A DNA stretch of 64,000 bases from a virus, in IMG/VR virus record IMGVR_UViG_3300043411_000921, positions 124,001 through 188,000 of that record. One strand, given 5' to 3'. Made by a program: the position numbers and the translations under genes. The notes below the pieces were generated by a model. The model searched no databases and was not told where the DNA came from. It saw nothing but the letters and a program-made list of their open reading frames with translations. Shown here piece after piece: positions 43,576-51,830 of this stretch. Positions within the stretch are counted from its first letter, which is position 1; each line of letters opens with the position of its first letter.

Positions 43576-44660
43576 GGCGGCACCTCACGAGAGCGTCGGG
43601 GTCGAGGAGTCCCACCGCAGCCACAGGCCCGCGGCATAAATCCAGTACTCGGTCGTGCCGTCGAGCGTCTGGCCATTGGCCCGGCCCGCCACGGTGGCCC
43701 ACCGGATGCCGCGCGCAAATCCGACCCACCCCGTCGTGGTGGACGGCGCGCCCGCACACATCACGGGGACCGGCAGCGGCACCTCGTACCCGCTGCTAGG
43801 CAGCGCGCCGCCCTGCTCGCCTTCGGGCGGCGCCAGCCGCCCGTAGGTGCCGAAGAGCGACGCGAAGGTGACCCGCTGGTTGCTGCCAGCCCCGACGAAT
43901 CGCTTGTAGATCAGGGCGTAACCCGTCTGGAGGGCCACCCCGGCTGCCGCGTAGACCGTCAAACCCGTGGCGTTGTAGTACCCGACCCACAGGGGTGGGT
44001 CCGTGTCGCTCGGGTCGGGCGAGTCGAGGGGTACGTCGGCAAGGAGAGTGCGGACATTGCCGCCACCGCTCGGGAGGCACATGAGTCGCCAGCCGAAGTC
44101 GTCGATGTCGTCTGCCGAGATGAAGAGCCGCCCGGGCGTTGCCGTGAATGCCGACGCTGCCGAGAAAAGCTCCGTCGCGTCCGTCGCCGTAGGCAGCACC
44201 GTAGCGGTGCCACCCGTGACGAACCCCGCCGCGCTGCGAGAGATGGTCCACGCGGCATCGCTCGCGCCGCGCTGGAAGAGCCACTCGCGGCTTGAATCCG
44301 GCGAACGCACGGTGAACCACGCGGAGGTGTTGCCGAGGTTGCCCGCGCCGCTACCGCCGCTGCCGTAGGGGTTGGCGCTGAGCGGTGGGTTGGCGCTGAG
44401 CGGTGCGCCGGTGCGGTCGGTGTAGGTGGTCGCGTCCGACCATCGCGTGATGACCCACCCCGCGGAGAGCAGGGTGTCGATGAGCGCGTCGACGGCGACA
44501 GCGCCCGACGCGGGCGAGGATACGTGTGTGATAGTGGCCATGTGTCAGCTCCCGATCATCGAGGCAGCGGCGCAGATAAGCCAACGGTATGAGCCATCGG
44601 TGGGCAAGAGTTGCGCCGCCGAGATGAGGGTCTGCTGGTCGGCTGCCGTTGGGGCTGGTG
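43361..44660. other. GC-rich inserted cassette
   Basis: Base composition changes abruptly to very GC-rich, with GC-rich third positions, for about 1.3 kb between the PrimPol gene and the tail fibre gene, both of which are AT-leaning. It holds two complete genes and most of a third, all in the orientation of the fibre gene. The left edge coincides with the inverted repeat. It is most likely a fibre-related module from a phage of a GC-rich host. Confidence 0.7.
43585..44541 (-). CDS. Fibre-associated protein of GC-rich cassette
   Basis: A 318-residue protein with no cysteine clusters or catalytic motif. It is Ser/Thr/Gly/Ala-rich and predicted beta (MATITHVSSPASGAVAVDAL, ITRWSDATTYTDR, then a LSANPPLSANPYG repeat coded by an 18-base tandem duplication). 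The end WIYAAGLWLRWD is aromatic. Position directly after the tail fibre gene suggests a receptor-binding or fibre-capping protein. ATG 44541 is four bases after the small gene upstream. Confidence 0.65.
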   Translation of the reverse strand: MATITHVSSPASGAVAVDALIDTLLSAGWVITRWSDATTYTDRTGAPLSANPPLSANPYGSGGSGAGNLGNTSAWFTVRSPDSSREWLFQRGASDAAWTISRSAAGFVTGGTATVLPTATDATELFSAASAFTATPGRLFISADDIDDFGWRLMCLPSGGGNVRTLLADVPLDSPDPSDTDPPLWVGYYNATGLTVYAAAGVALQTGYALIYKRFVGAGSNQRVTFASLFGTYGRLAPPEGEQGGALPSSGYEVPLPVPVMCAGAPSTTTGWVGFARGIRWATVAGRANGQTLDGTTEYWIYAAGLWLRWDSSTPTLS

Positions 44661-44685
44661 TAGTGAGATTTTCCAAGTATGCCAT
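44545..44685 (-). CDS. Small gene at the right edge of the GC-rich cassette
   Basis: A 46-residue protein: MAYLENLTTPAPTAADQQTL, then YRWLICAAASMIGS. ATG 44685 lies in AT-rich sequence, but the codons quickly become GC-rich, so the gene spans the composition boundary. It is four bases from the next gene, which suggests coupling. There is no clear Shine-Dalgarno. Confidence 0.5.
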   Translation of the reverse strand: MAYLENLTTPAPTAADQQTLISAAQLLPTDGSYRWLICAAASMIGS

Positions 44686-44708
44686 TGTGTTAAAATCTAA
44701 CTACAGTT

Positions 44709-47111
44709 TCACCCAAAAAACACGGCTGAAAATAGCGCATAGTCGGAAATGCCTCCTCCGCTCTTGTTGACCCTCAATTCCAAAACTCTTGAAGAACCAG
44801 TGGCAACAAAAGAAGCTGTTTTGTGCGTTGGGGTTGTCTCAGTCCATGACAAAGAAGAAAGAGATGATGAGTTAACAAGATCATACAATTCCACACTTCC
44901 AGTGACTCCGGCTACGGAAGCAAAACCAATGCCTTCGAGTGTGTAGGATGGAGAATTTAGATCTGTAAAAAGAGCGTAACCCGCGATGGTGCTTGCAGAA
45001 AGGGTTGTTGTGACAACCCCAGCCAGAATTGGGATTTTACTTGAGGCAGAGAGTTCCCACTGACCAATTGTGTTGTAGTTTGCTGTAATGCCGGAACTTC
45101 CTGTCAAGAAAGGATTTCCGTTTGTAGTAGTGTTCAAAGAACCCGTTATGCCACCAAAGACTTCAAATGAACCTGTTACTTGAACGGAGCCGGAAGCAAC
45201 TCTAAAAACATCGTGCCGATTAAAACTACTATCCCCGTCCCCGACAACAAAAAGAGAGGAAGCATCTTGAATGTTGAATTTTCCGAATGCGGCTTGTGTC
45301 GTTGTGGGGTCAAGATTCCCAGCGGTTTCTCCTTCTGCGATTGTTCCAAGCCCCGCAGCGAAGCTTCCACTGCCATTCGCAATCGTTTGCCAACCTGTGG
45401 TGTGGGAGGCTGGGCCGTTCGTTAAAGTGTAGTAGCCTTCGGCGTGGGAATAGCTGCCGTTGGTTGATGAACCAACCCCTTCTGCGTGGGAATGCTCTGC
45501 GCCAGTGGTTGTTCCATTTCCCTCAGCGTGAGAAAAATTACCATTTGCTGTTGAAAAAAAGCCTTCAGCGTGCCCACCGAGAGCGTTAGATTTTGCGAAA
45601 TAACCTTCTGCGTGTGCAGCGTATGCTGCTGCTGTTGTAAACACACCTTCCGCATGGGAAAAGAACCCAGATGCTTGTGTGCTTGAACCTTCGGCGTGAG
45701 TGGCTTGGCTTGATGCAATAGTGTCTTGGCCTTCGGCGTGAGAGTTGTCACCGGATGCAATGTTTCTTATTCCCTGGGTTACGCTTCCAGTGATTTCGGC
45801 CCCCAAAGAGGCACTTAGTTTTGCAATTTCGATAGAGCTGGTCGTGTAAATGATTGTGCTGTTTATTTCAGACCAGAGGCTTGTTCCACCAGAAGAGCCA
45901 GAAATTTCCCACTGGCCGTTTGTGTTGTAGACTGTTGTGATACCCGGCCCACCAATCAAAAACGGACTACCATCGACGGTACCACTCAAAGAACCAGTGA
46001 TTTTTGAAGAGATGAACGACCCAGTTACTTCAACCGAGGTGTCATTAACTCTGAAAATATCAGATCTGAGAAAATCATCATCATCTGTTCCGTTTCCAAC
46101 AACGAACAATGAGAAATCGTTGTTGCGAAGATTATACTTTCCAACTACATTTTGTCCAGAGCCAGATGCGATTGTTCGGATACCGGAAGCGTGTGAAAAG
46201 TCGCCTGGGGTGTCGGTGTAGGAACCTTCGGCATGTGACCAGTTTCCAATAGCGTTTGTCTCAAATCCTTCAGCGTGCGATCCCACCCCAAACGCTTCTG
46301 CGCCTTCCCCTTCTGCGTGGTTATAATCGGCATGTGCTCTTGTCATTCTCCCTTCTGCGTGGGAATAATCGCCAGAAGCAATTGTCATTGTGCCTTCTGC
46401 ATGGGAACCAAGACCTGAAGAAGTCGCCATTCTCCCTTCTGCGTGGGAATTGATTCCACTGGCGAGTGTACCATCTCCCTCCGAGTGACCACCAGCACCT
46501 GATGCCGTTGTTGCAAAACCTTCTGCGTGCGAATGATTTCCAGAAGCAGTAGAATTGTACCCTTCCGAATGAGAATAGTCGCCCGAAGCGACTCCATATT
46601 GGCCTTCCGAGTGACTACACAAACCCGAAGCCACTGTTTCTTCTCCTGATGCGACAGAAGATCCGGTGGCATAGCTGCCAATTCCAGCGATCACACTAGA
46701 TCCTGTGACAACGAGACTGATTTCCCCAACAAATTCATTTCGGATTTGAACAGATCCAGTGGAGTAGGTACTACCTGAGATGTCTGAGAACCAGATTTGG
46801 GCACTGCCCCCACTTGCGCCAGAACCATCAACAGACAGGTTCCCAGAGACGTGTAGATCCCCTCCAAAAACCGCAATAGTAGGCGTGCTACCTCCCTTGC
46901 CCCCAACCGATCCAGAGACGTAGAAAAAGGCGTCAGAGCCGATTGGCGAGGTGTCAAAAATAGCAGGGTTGATATTCCCCTGGTTGGCTGGAGTTCCTTG
47001 AGCACTCAAAGGATAAACAAGAAGGCATTCGGCGGAACCCGCATTGGCTCCGCTGACAATCAGCTTGTTTACTTGAATTTGATCGGAACGAAAATCTGGT
47101 GAGTTTGGCAT
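44709..47111 (-). CDS. Trimeric tail fibre with YadA-head-like repeats
   Basis: An 800-residue fibre. After an N-terminal attachment region (residues 1-140) come two blocks of about 14-residue repeats with the signature SHAEG...ASG (residues 145-322 and 447-592), as in the left-handed beta-roll heads of YadA-type adhesins. Each block is followed by the same module: FRV, VTGSF, ITGSL, GNPFL or GSPFL, YNT-GQWE-S. The fibre is thus an internal duplication. The C-terminal 150 residues are probably the tip. ATG 47111 lies inside a 12-bp inverted repeat. It binds the host surface. Confidence 0.85.
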   Translation of the reverse strand: MPNSPDFRSDQIQVNKLIVSGANAGSAECLLVYPLSAQGTPANQGNINPAIFDTSPIGSDAFFYVSGSVGGKGGSTPTIAVFGGDLHVSGNLSVDGSGASGGSAQIWFSDISGSTYSTGSVQIRNEFVGEISLVVTGSSVIAGIGSYATGSSVASGEETVASGLCSHSEGQYGVASGDYSHSEGYNSTASGNHSHAEGFATTASGAGGHSEGDGTLASGINSHAEGRMATSSGLGSHAEGTMTIASGDYSHAEGRMTRAHADYNHAEGEGAEAFGVGSHAEGFETNAIGNWSHAEGSYTDTPGDFSHASGIRTIASGSGQNVVGKYNLRNNDFSLFVVGNGTDDDDFLRSDIFRVNDTSVEVTGSFISSKITGSLSGTVDGSPFLIGGPGITTVYNTNGQWEISGSSGGTSLWSEINSTIIYTTSSIEIAKLSASLGAEITGSVTQGIRNIASGDNSHAEGQDTIASSQATHAEGSSTQASGFFSHAEGVFTTAAAYAAHAEGYFAKSNALGGHAEGFFSTANGNFSHAEGNGTTTGAEHSHAEGVGSSTNGSYSHAEGYYTLTNGPASHTTGWQTIANGSGSFAAGLGTIAEGETAGNLDPTTTQAAFGKFNIQDASSLFVVGDGDSSFNRHDVFRVASGSVQVTGSFEVFGGITGSLNTTTNGNPFLTGSSGITANYNTIGQWELSASSKIPILAGVVTTTLSASTIAGYALFTDLNSPSYTLEGIGFASVAGVTGSVELYDLVNSSSLSSLSWTETTPTHKTASFVATGSSRVLELRVNKSGGGISDYALFSAVFFG
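45336..45773 (-). repeat. Second SHAEG repeat block in the fibre gene
   Basis: About ten 42-base coding repeats encoding HAEG-containing 14-mers (residues 447-592). Sequence is degenerate at DNA level, so this is protein-level repetition. Confidence 0.8.
46146..46679 (-). repeat. First SHAEG repeat block in the fibre gene
   Basis: About twelve 42-base coding repeats encoding SHSEG/SHAEG 14-mers (residues 145-322). Confidence 0.8.
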
Positions 47112-47136
47112 AGTTTGTGTGGGTAACTATGCCAAA
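47104..47136. promoter_or_regulatory. 12-bp inverted repeat over the tail fibre start
   Basis: TTTGGCATAGTT and AACTATGCCAAA flank a 9-base loop. On the mRNA the fibre AUG is in the 3' arm. The same design, including a 9-base loop and AUGCCA at the start, occurs at PrimPol. Confidence 0.65.
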
Positions 47137-47153
47137 ACAAGGCCAGAAAGGTT

Positions 47154-48020
47154 TTAGAGGATTTCGGAGGAGATCGTTGCGAGCGACCAGCCTTTCGTGG
47201 ATTTGCGGCGCCCTTTTAGAACCGCGCACAATTTTGTTGGCGCAAGACCGTACAAACGACAAAAAGCTGCCAAGCATTGAATTTCTGTTATCACAACCCC
47301 ATCGGGGCCGATCAGTTGTAATCCCAAATAGGTTTTTGAATTATGATGTTCTGTTCCCATCTTCTTACCCAAATGGGCCAAACGATTTTTTTGCTTGGAT
47401 TCTTCGGTGTGATGTTTGTTGAAATTAGGATGCTTCGAACCTTTCAACACATTTTTTGGACCAAGCTTTTTCTTTTCCGTGCCAACCAAAGTCCACCCTT
47501 TTGTGCTGGGGGCTTGTCGATTTAGCAACTTCCACAAACACTTCGGATTCAAATGGTGTTCTTCTGCAAAACTTGTAACGGAATCGACACTTGTATACAG
47601 AATTAAATCCGGTGAGAGTAGTTGAATATTGCTGTATTGTTTTCCCACCTTCTTGGATCCGTGCGGGGAAGAAGCATCTTTTCTGAGATTGTAACACTTG
47701 TTCTTACCAAAAGAAGAATCAATGTAGCGTTGTTCTACCAACAAACGATCTTCCTTGGTACCACCAACGACTTCCAGAACCTCAAACACGAATACCTCTT
47801 CCCCGCATTTGTCAAAATCGGCTTGCAGATAACGGTTAGAATGCTTCCCTCTTCTTAGGGAAGCGGTGTGCTGATTCCAGCGGACCTTGAAGCATTTTGC
47901 CGAACCAACATAGACTCTTTCGTTGAGTTTGTTTCTGAGTCTATACACACCGCCTTCATTCGATTTCCCTCCGAACTTGTATTCCACAGGACGTAACCTT
48001 TCATGGAATACATAGTTCAA
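47154..48020 (-). CDS. GIY-YIG homing endonuclease
   Basis: About 288 residues with a GIY-YIG nuclease domain at the start (GGVYRLRNKL, VYVGSAKCFKVRWNQH), then DNA-binding repeats: two NUMOD/IENR-like units (SVTSFAEEHHLNPKCLWKLL ending STKGWTL, and CLAAFCRLYGLAPTKLCAVL ending STKGWSL) and a NUMOD3-like HTEESKQKN region. It starts at TTG 48020 behind AACAGGGG; a GTG at 47987 is possible. The last nine codons (LATISSEIL) repeat the end of PhoH, showing that it inserted next to phoH and carries a copy of its 3' end. Confidence 0.88.
   Translation of the reverse strand: MNYVFHERLRPVEYKFGGKSNEGGVYRLRNKLNERVYVGSAKCFKVRWNQHTASLRRGKHSNRYLQADFDKCGEEVFVFEVLEVVGGTKEDRLLVEQRYIDSSFGKNKCYNLRKDASSPHGSKKVGKQYSNIQLLSPDLILYTSVDSVTSFAEEHHLNPKCLWKLLNRQAPSTKGWTLVGTEKKKLGPKNVLKGSKHPNFNKHHTEESKQKNRLAHLGKKMGTEHHNSKTYLGLQLIGPDGVVITEIQCLAAFCRLYGLAPTKLCAVLKGRRKSTKGWSLATISSEIL
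47156..47184 (-). repeat. 29-bp direct repeat, copy at endonuclease 3' end
   Basis: Matches 48043-48071 with one mismatch and encodes ATISSEIL in frame at the C-terminus of both proteins. The stop codons differ (TAA here, TGA for phoH). Confidence 0.85.
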
Positions 48021-48040
48021 AAACCCCTGTTTTCCAGGCT

Positions 48041-49432
48041 TCAGAGGATTTCGGAGGAGATTGTTGCGAGCAAACTCCTTTCCCCGCGCAAAAATGTCAC
48101 ATGTCCGGCAATATCTTGATCTTTGAAGCGTTCAATAACAATTGAGAGACCATTGGAAACTGAGTCAACGTAGGTGTTGTCGATCTGCTCCAAGTCTCCA
48201 GTCAAAACAATCTTGGTGTTTTCTCCAACACGAGTCAATATTGTTTTCATTTCGTGCAGGTTCGTGTTTTGAGCTTCGTCAATAATCACGAAAGCGTTGG
48301 CGATGGAACGTCCACGAATGAAGGTCATTGCTTGAACTTCAATGATTCCTTCGTCGAAGTAACTCTGAAGAACTTGCTCGTCATGTCGTGGTTGTTTTTT
48401 CTTTCCACCTTCTTGCATTGAATTGCCGATGAGAAAGCGAAGGTTGTCTTTGATTGGAGCAAGCCACGGTTCCAGTTTTTCATTCAAATCTCCTGGAAGG
48501 AACCCAACGTCTTTTCCGAGGGGCATGATTGGACGGCAGATGAGCAGACTTCTGTACCGTTTTGTGTTCAAGACTTGTTCAAGTCCAGCGTTGATTGCGC
48601 TAAGTGTTTTTCCCACACCGGCTTTTCCAGCAAGAGTGACAAGTTTCACGGCTGGGTCAAAGAGAAGGTCGGCAGCAAATTCTTGTTCTTTGTTTCTTGG
48701 TTGAAGTTTTCCAGGAGAAGGGGTCAATTGTCGCAATGGTTTGTTTTTGGACACGAACCTTGCAACTGCGGACTGTTGTCCGTCTTTGATAACAACAAAC
48801 TGGTTAGGATGAAGGTCTTGTTGGAGGTCTTCGGGAAGTGTGTAATCATTTTTGTTGTCATGGAAGTCATCAACCACAGTTTCATCGCGGCTGGAAACAT
48901 CAATCGTTTTTACGCCCGAGTAAAGACTGTTCACGCTTGTTGCGACATTGAACTTACGGTAATCCTCACAGGGAATTCCGAGGGCCTGAGCTTTCAATCG
49001 AAGGATTGTATCTCTTGTGACAAGGAATGCGGTTTCACCAGCAGCTTTTGCCATATCCAAGTAGTTTTGACAGAAGTGAACAATGGTGTTGTCACCGCTC
49101 TTCTTTGTCTCCAATTCAGATGGCAAACCGATTGCTGTTTTCTCATCGGCACACAAATCGGAGAGTGCAAGGATACGGAGGGTTCCCAACTTCTTTCCGA
49201 GTGGAATTCCAGCTTTGAAATCTTTGTGGACCTTGGTCAAGTCAGCAAGTTTTCTGACAACTTCTCTGGCGTTTCTGCCGACTTCATCTTGACGGTCTTT
49301 GTGTCTGTCAAGTTCCTCCAGCACAATGAGAGGAATCACCAAGTCATGCTCTTCGAAACCAAACAGGCTGTTGCTGTCAGTCAACAGAACGTTTGTGTCA
49401 AGAATGTAAGTCTTGCGGGCTTTTTTTGTCAT
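48041..49432 (-). CDS. phoH: PIN-PhoH fusion ATPase
   Basis: A 463-residue protein: PIN RNase-like domain at the N-terminus (YILDTNVLLTD, PLIVLEELDRHK, with conserved Asp residues) and PhoH ATPase domain with Walker A GKAGVGKT near residue 271 and Walker B-like VIIDEAQN. PhoH2-type proteins are RNA helicase/nucleases. The C-terminal LATISSEIL is shared with the neighbouring endonuclease. ATG 49432. Downstream on the same strand is the homing endonuclease, 20 bases away. Confidence 0.9.
   Translation of the reverse strand: MTKKARKTYILDTNVLLTDSNSLFGFEEHDLVIPLIVLEELDRHKDRQDEVGRNAREVVRKLADLTKVHKDFKAGIPLGKKLGTLRILALSDLCADEKTAIGLPSELETKKSGDNTIVHFCQNYLDMAKAAGETAFLVTRDTILRLKAQALGIPCEDYRKFNVATSVNSLYSGVKTIDVSSRDETVVDDFHDNKNDYTLPEDLQQDLHPNQFVVIKDGQQSAVARFVSKNKPLRQLTPSPGKLQPRNKEQEFAADLLFDPAVKLVTLAGKAGVGKTLSAINAGLEQVLNTKRYRSLLICRPIMPLGKDVGFLPGDLNEKLEPWLAPIKDNLRFLIGNSMQEGGKKKQPRHDEQVLQSYFDEGIIEVQAMTFIRGRSIANAFVIIDEAQNTNLHEMKTILTRVGENTKIVLTGDLEQIDNTYVDSVSNGLSIVIERFKDQDIAGHVTFLRGERSLLATISSEIL
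48043..48071 (-). repeat. 29-bp direct repeat, copy at phoH 3' end
   Basis: The partner of 47156-47184. It holds the last codons of phoH. Confidence 0.85.
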
Positions 49433-49476
49433 TGGTTTGTGCTTTTCTTTCTGTTTGTCACTTGACGGTTGAAACT

Positions 49477-49504
49477 AAAAAGGGGGTGACGTTATGCCAC
49501 CCCC
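49477..49504 (-). terminator. Rho-independent terminator of the histone-like gene
   Basis: On the minus strand GGGGGTG, 9-base loop, CACCCCC, then TTTTT. It separates the histone-like gene from phoH. Confidence 0.8.
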
Positions 49505-49534
49505 TCCATTAGTTAGACTACCTTTTGTTTGAAA

Positions 49535-49849
49535 TCACTCGGTTTCGTCTTCGTCTCCGTCGTCTGTGGGAGTCTCAACAGGTGCAACAACGGCTTTCTT
49601 GTGTTCGAGACGTGCGAGTCGGGTTTCTTCCCTTGCGGCCAGAGTTGCTTTTCCAACGAGCACACCCAGAGTGCGCAGAGCCCTCGTTCCCTTCCTCACA
49701 CGAACACCGGCAGACTGATTTCCCTTCACCGCAAGCTTGTTGACTTCTGCATCAACCTGCTCAACCAAAACCCTAAATTCAGTCCACAAGTCCAAAACTT
49801 GCTTCTCACCAGCAGTCATTTCCCTAGCAGCCTTTGTCTTCTTTGCCAT
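49535..49849 (-). CDS. Histone H1 / Hc1-like DNA-binding protein
   Basis: A 104-residue protein. The core KGNQSAGVRVRKGTRALRTL resembles the conserved KGNxxAGxRxRK segment of chlamydial Hc1-like and related bacterial H1-like proteins. The N-terminal half is a helix (EFRVLVEQVDAEVNKLA); the C-terminus is acidic (TPTDDGDEDETE), unlike the basic tails of Hc1. It could compact phage DNA or bind the host nucleoid. It is a single transcription unit with its own terminator. Confidence 0.55.
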   Translation of the reverse strand: MAKKTKAAREMTAGEKQVLDLWTEFRVLVEQVDAEVNKLAVKGNQSAGVRVRKGTRALRTLGVLVGKATLAAREETRLARLEHKKAVVAPVETPTDDGDEDETE

Positions 49850-49956
49850 GTTCTTTCTCTTTTCTTAGTGTTTCCCAATGGTTCGGGATTACACAAGAAT
49901 AAATTCCAAGTAGAAATGGCGTTTGTATAGGTCGTGGAAGGGTTTTGGGGGGAAAA

Positions 49957-50409
49957 TTAGCGGCGGGTGATGACTTGGTAGAGAACGGAACCGACAAAGG
50001 CAAGAACGCTAGCAACGAGCGTCCAGTAAATTCTGGAAAGGTGTTTGCGGAGCCTCACAAGGTCATTGAGTTCTTCAAGTTGTTTTCCAGCGACACGCTC
50101 AATGGAATCCTTGAACTTCTTCATGTCTGTGACATCGACAACAATTGCGGGCATCTCTTTAACTTTTCCTTCGAGATCGCTGAGGTTGTTGTCGAGCTTT
50201 GACTCAATCGTTTTGACTCTGGAGAACAAGCCGTTGTCCGGTCCGTAAAGAGCTTCTGCGACCTTATCCAACTTTTTCCCCGACTCCTCTTGTTTGTCCT
50301 GGATGTGTTCAATCATAACACACATACGGTCAAACCCACCATTCAACGCCTTGGATTCCCTTATTTTCCTAGCGATACTCTCCAGAAGTTCTCTTTCACT
50401 TTGAGTCAT
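49957..50409 (-). CDS. Coiled-coil protein with C-terminal membrane anchor
   Basis: 150 residues from ATG 50409 behind a strong GAGGTG. The long helical region (ESGKKLDKVAEAL, VKTIESKLDNNLSDL) suggests a coiled coil, ending in one transmembrane segment (IYWTLVASVLAFVGSVLYQV) and RR. It is probably anchored in the inner membrane with the coil in the cytoplasm. Possibly a lysis or exclusion factor. The divergent GroEL-like gene begins 47 bases away. Confidence 0.65.
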   Translation of the reverse strand: MTQSERELLESIARKIRESKALNGGFDRMCVMIEHIQDKQEESGKKLDKVAEALYGPDNGLFSRVKTIESKLDNNLSDLEGKVKEMPAIVVDVTDMKKFKDSIERVAGKQLEELNDLVRLRKHLSRIYWTLVASVLAFVGSVLYQVITRR

Positions 50410-50456
50410 ATCGTCACCTCGCCGGAATAAATACACCAGGAAAAAGGTTGACAAAA

Positions 50457-51830
50457 ATGTCGCACAATTATTTCGCTGAGAAACAAGAGGTTCAAGACAA
50501 TCTAATTCGGGCTGTTGACAAGCTGGAGAGACAAATGAGTGCGATCACTCTTGCTATCAGTTCTCCAAACCAAACATATCTCACCGAAAATTCTTTTCAA
50601 CTTCTTACCAAACTTCTTCTTCCGTCCAACCCTTGGGAAAGAATGCTCTATCAGGAGCTTGTTCAGAAGTGTTATCAATTGGAAATGCGTTGTCAGGGTT
50701 CATCCCCGATGTTTCTCAGAGCCTTTGCTGCTGCTGCAAGAGAAATCACGAGGAAACAAGGGTCTTACCGTGAGCTTGTGGAGGATAACCAGAAGAGCAA
50801 CCAAAGATACTCTCAAGAAATACTTCCTCACTGCTACCCTTCCTCCCCATCTTTCATCAAAGAAGAAATACAAAAAGCCTGTCAAAACCTCTCAATCCCA
50901 GCAACCGCTGTCGAAGAGGCAATCAAGTTGGCTGGGGTTGAGGGAAATATTGTCTTGGCAGAGGAAGAAGTCCCATCTGTTCTGGTTGAGTTGCAATTTG
51001 GCTATAACTTCTCAATGAACCCATTCAAAGGTTTCATCCCAACAAATGGAACTTGGACGAGAGCGGAAACAAAAATCATGCTGGTAGACGGAATGCTAGA
51101 ATCTGTTTCTGAAATTGACAAGCTTCTAAATGGCTGCTATTCCAGCAAAATCCCGGTGATCTTGATTGCACAAGGTTTTTCAGAAGAGGTAGTTGCAACC
51201 CTTCATGCAAATTACTCCCGAGGTTCTTTGGATGTTTTTCCTTTGAGAACTCAACAGAACTTGGAAGCAATCAACATTATGAATGACATTGCTGTTGTTT
51301 CTGGAACTGATGTTATCAGCACGCTCAAAGGAGAACGTTTGGGAACAGTGGGTTTGGATTCCCTTGGTTCGGTTGAAAAGGCTTCAATCACCGGAAACGT
51401 TTTGACAATTCACAATTCCAGAACCAGAGGAAATGTTCTTTCTCACCTTGGTTATCTGGAGAAGAGAAGGGTTGAGCAAGCAGAAACATCACAGGTTTCA
51501 GATTTGGCAGATTTGACTTCAAAGAGGATTCAGAATCTTTTGGCACATCTTGTGAAGGTAACGATTCCAAAGGGGGACGTTAATCGCTTCAGGGGGATTA
51601 TAGACAACGCCATTCGGGCTTGTCGTACTTCCATCACCTACGGTTATTGCAAGCCGCTAGAAATCAACCTGGAGCGATTGGAGCCCATGTGGAGAAAAGC
51701 TCACCTGGGTGCGATCAAAAATCTGGAAGGTGAGAAAGTTTCGAGTGTTGGTTTGTGGTTGTCTGTGAGGATGGGAGTGGAACTTGCAACGGCTTATTTC
51801 ACTGCTGCTGGGGCATTGGTCAGGAACTAA
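50457..51830 (+). CDS. Divergent GroEL-like chaperonin with degraded ATP site
   Basis: 457 residues, shorter than GroEL (about 548). The apical and intermediate regions are recognisable: VEGNIVLAEEE (GroEL KEGVITVEE), LVELQFGYNFSMNPFKGFI (EGMQFDRGYLSPYF), IPVILIAQGFSEEVVATLHA (PLLIIAEDVEGEALATLVV), and NIMNDIAVVSGTDVISTLKG (AMLQDIATLTGGTVISEE). The equatorial ATP motifs are missing: no TLGPKGRN, no GDGTTT, and the GGG turn is YGYCKP. One Asp equivalent to D398 (IIDNAIRACR) seems kept. ATG 50457 follows AGGAAAAAGG. It may be a cap, an inhibitor or a non-ATPase chaperone. Confidence 0.65.
   Translation: MSHNYFAEKQEVQDNLIRAVDKLERQMSAITLAISSPNQTYLTENSFQLLTKLLLPSNPWERMLYQELVQKCYQLEMRCQGSSPMFLRAFAAAAREITRKQGSYRELVEDNQKSNQRYSQEILPHCYPSSPSFIKEEIQKACQNLSIPATAVEEAIKLAGVEGNIVLAEEEVPSVLVELQFGYNFSMNPFKGFIPTNGTWTRAETKIMLVDGMLESVSEIDKLLNGCYSSKIPVILIAQGFSEEVVATLHANYSRGSLDVFPLRTQQNLEAINIMNDIAVVSGTDVISTLKGERLGTVGLDSLGSVEKASITGNVLTIHNSRTRGNVLSHLGYLEKRRVEQAETSQVSDLADLTSKRIQNLLAHLVKVTIPKGDVNRFRGIIDNAIRACRTSITYGYCKPLEINLERLEPMWRKAHLGAIKNLEGEKVSSVGLWLSVRMGVELATAYFTAAGALVRN

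Noticed and set aside
43385-44295. Long plus-strand open frames in the GC-rich cassette
   Set aside because: GC-rich DNA has few stops; these translations are Arg-rich and lack domain-like sequence, and the minus-strand genes fit the operon.
45336-46679. CRISPR-like array from regularly spaced repeats
   Set aside because: The 42-base units are in frame, degenerate at DNA level and encode SHAEG fibre repeats.
50457-51830. Annotation as a normal GroEL
   Set aside because: The ATP-binding motifs are missing and the N-terminal part does not align.
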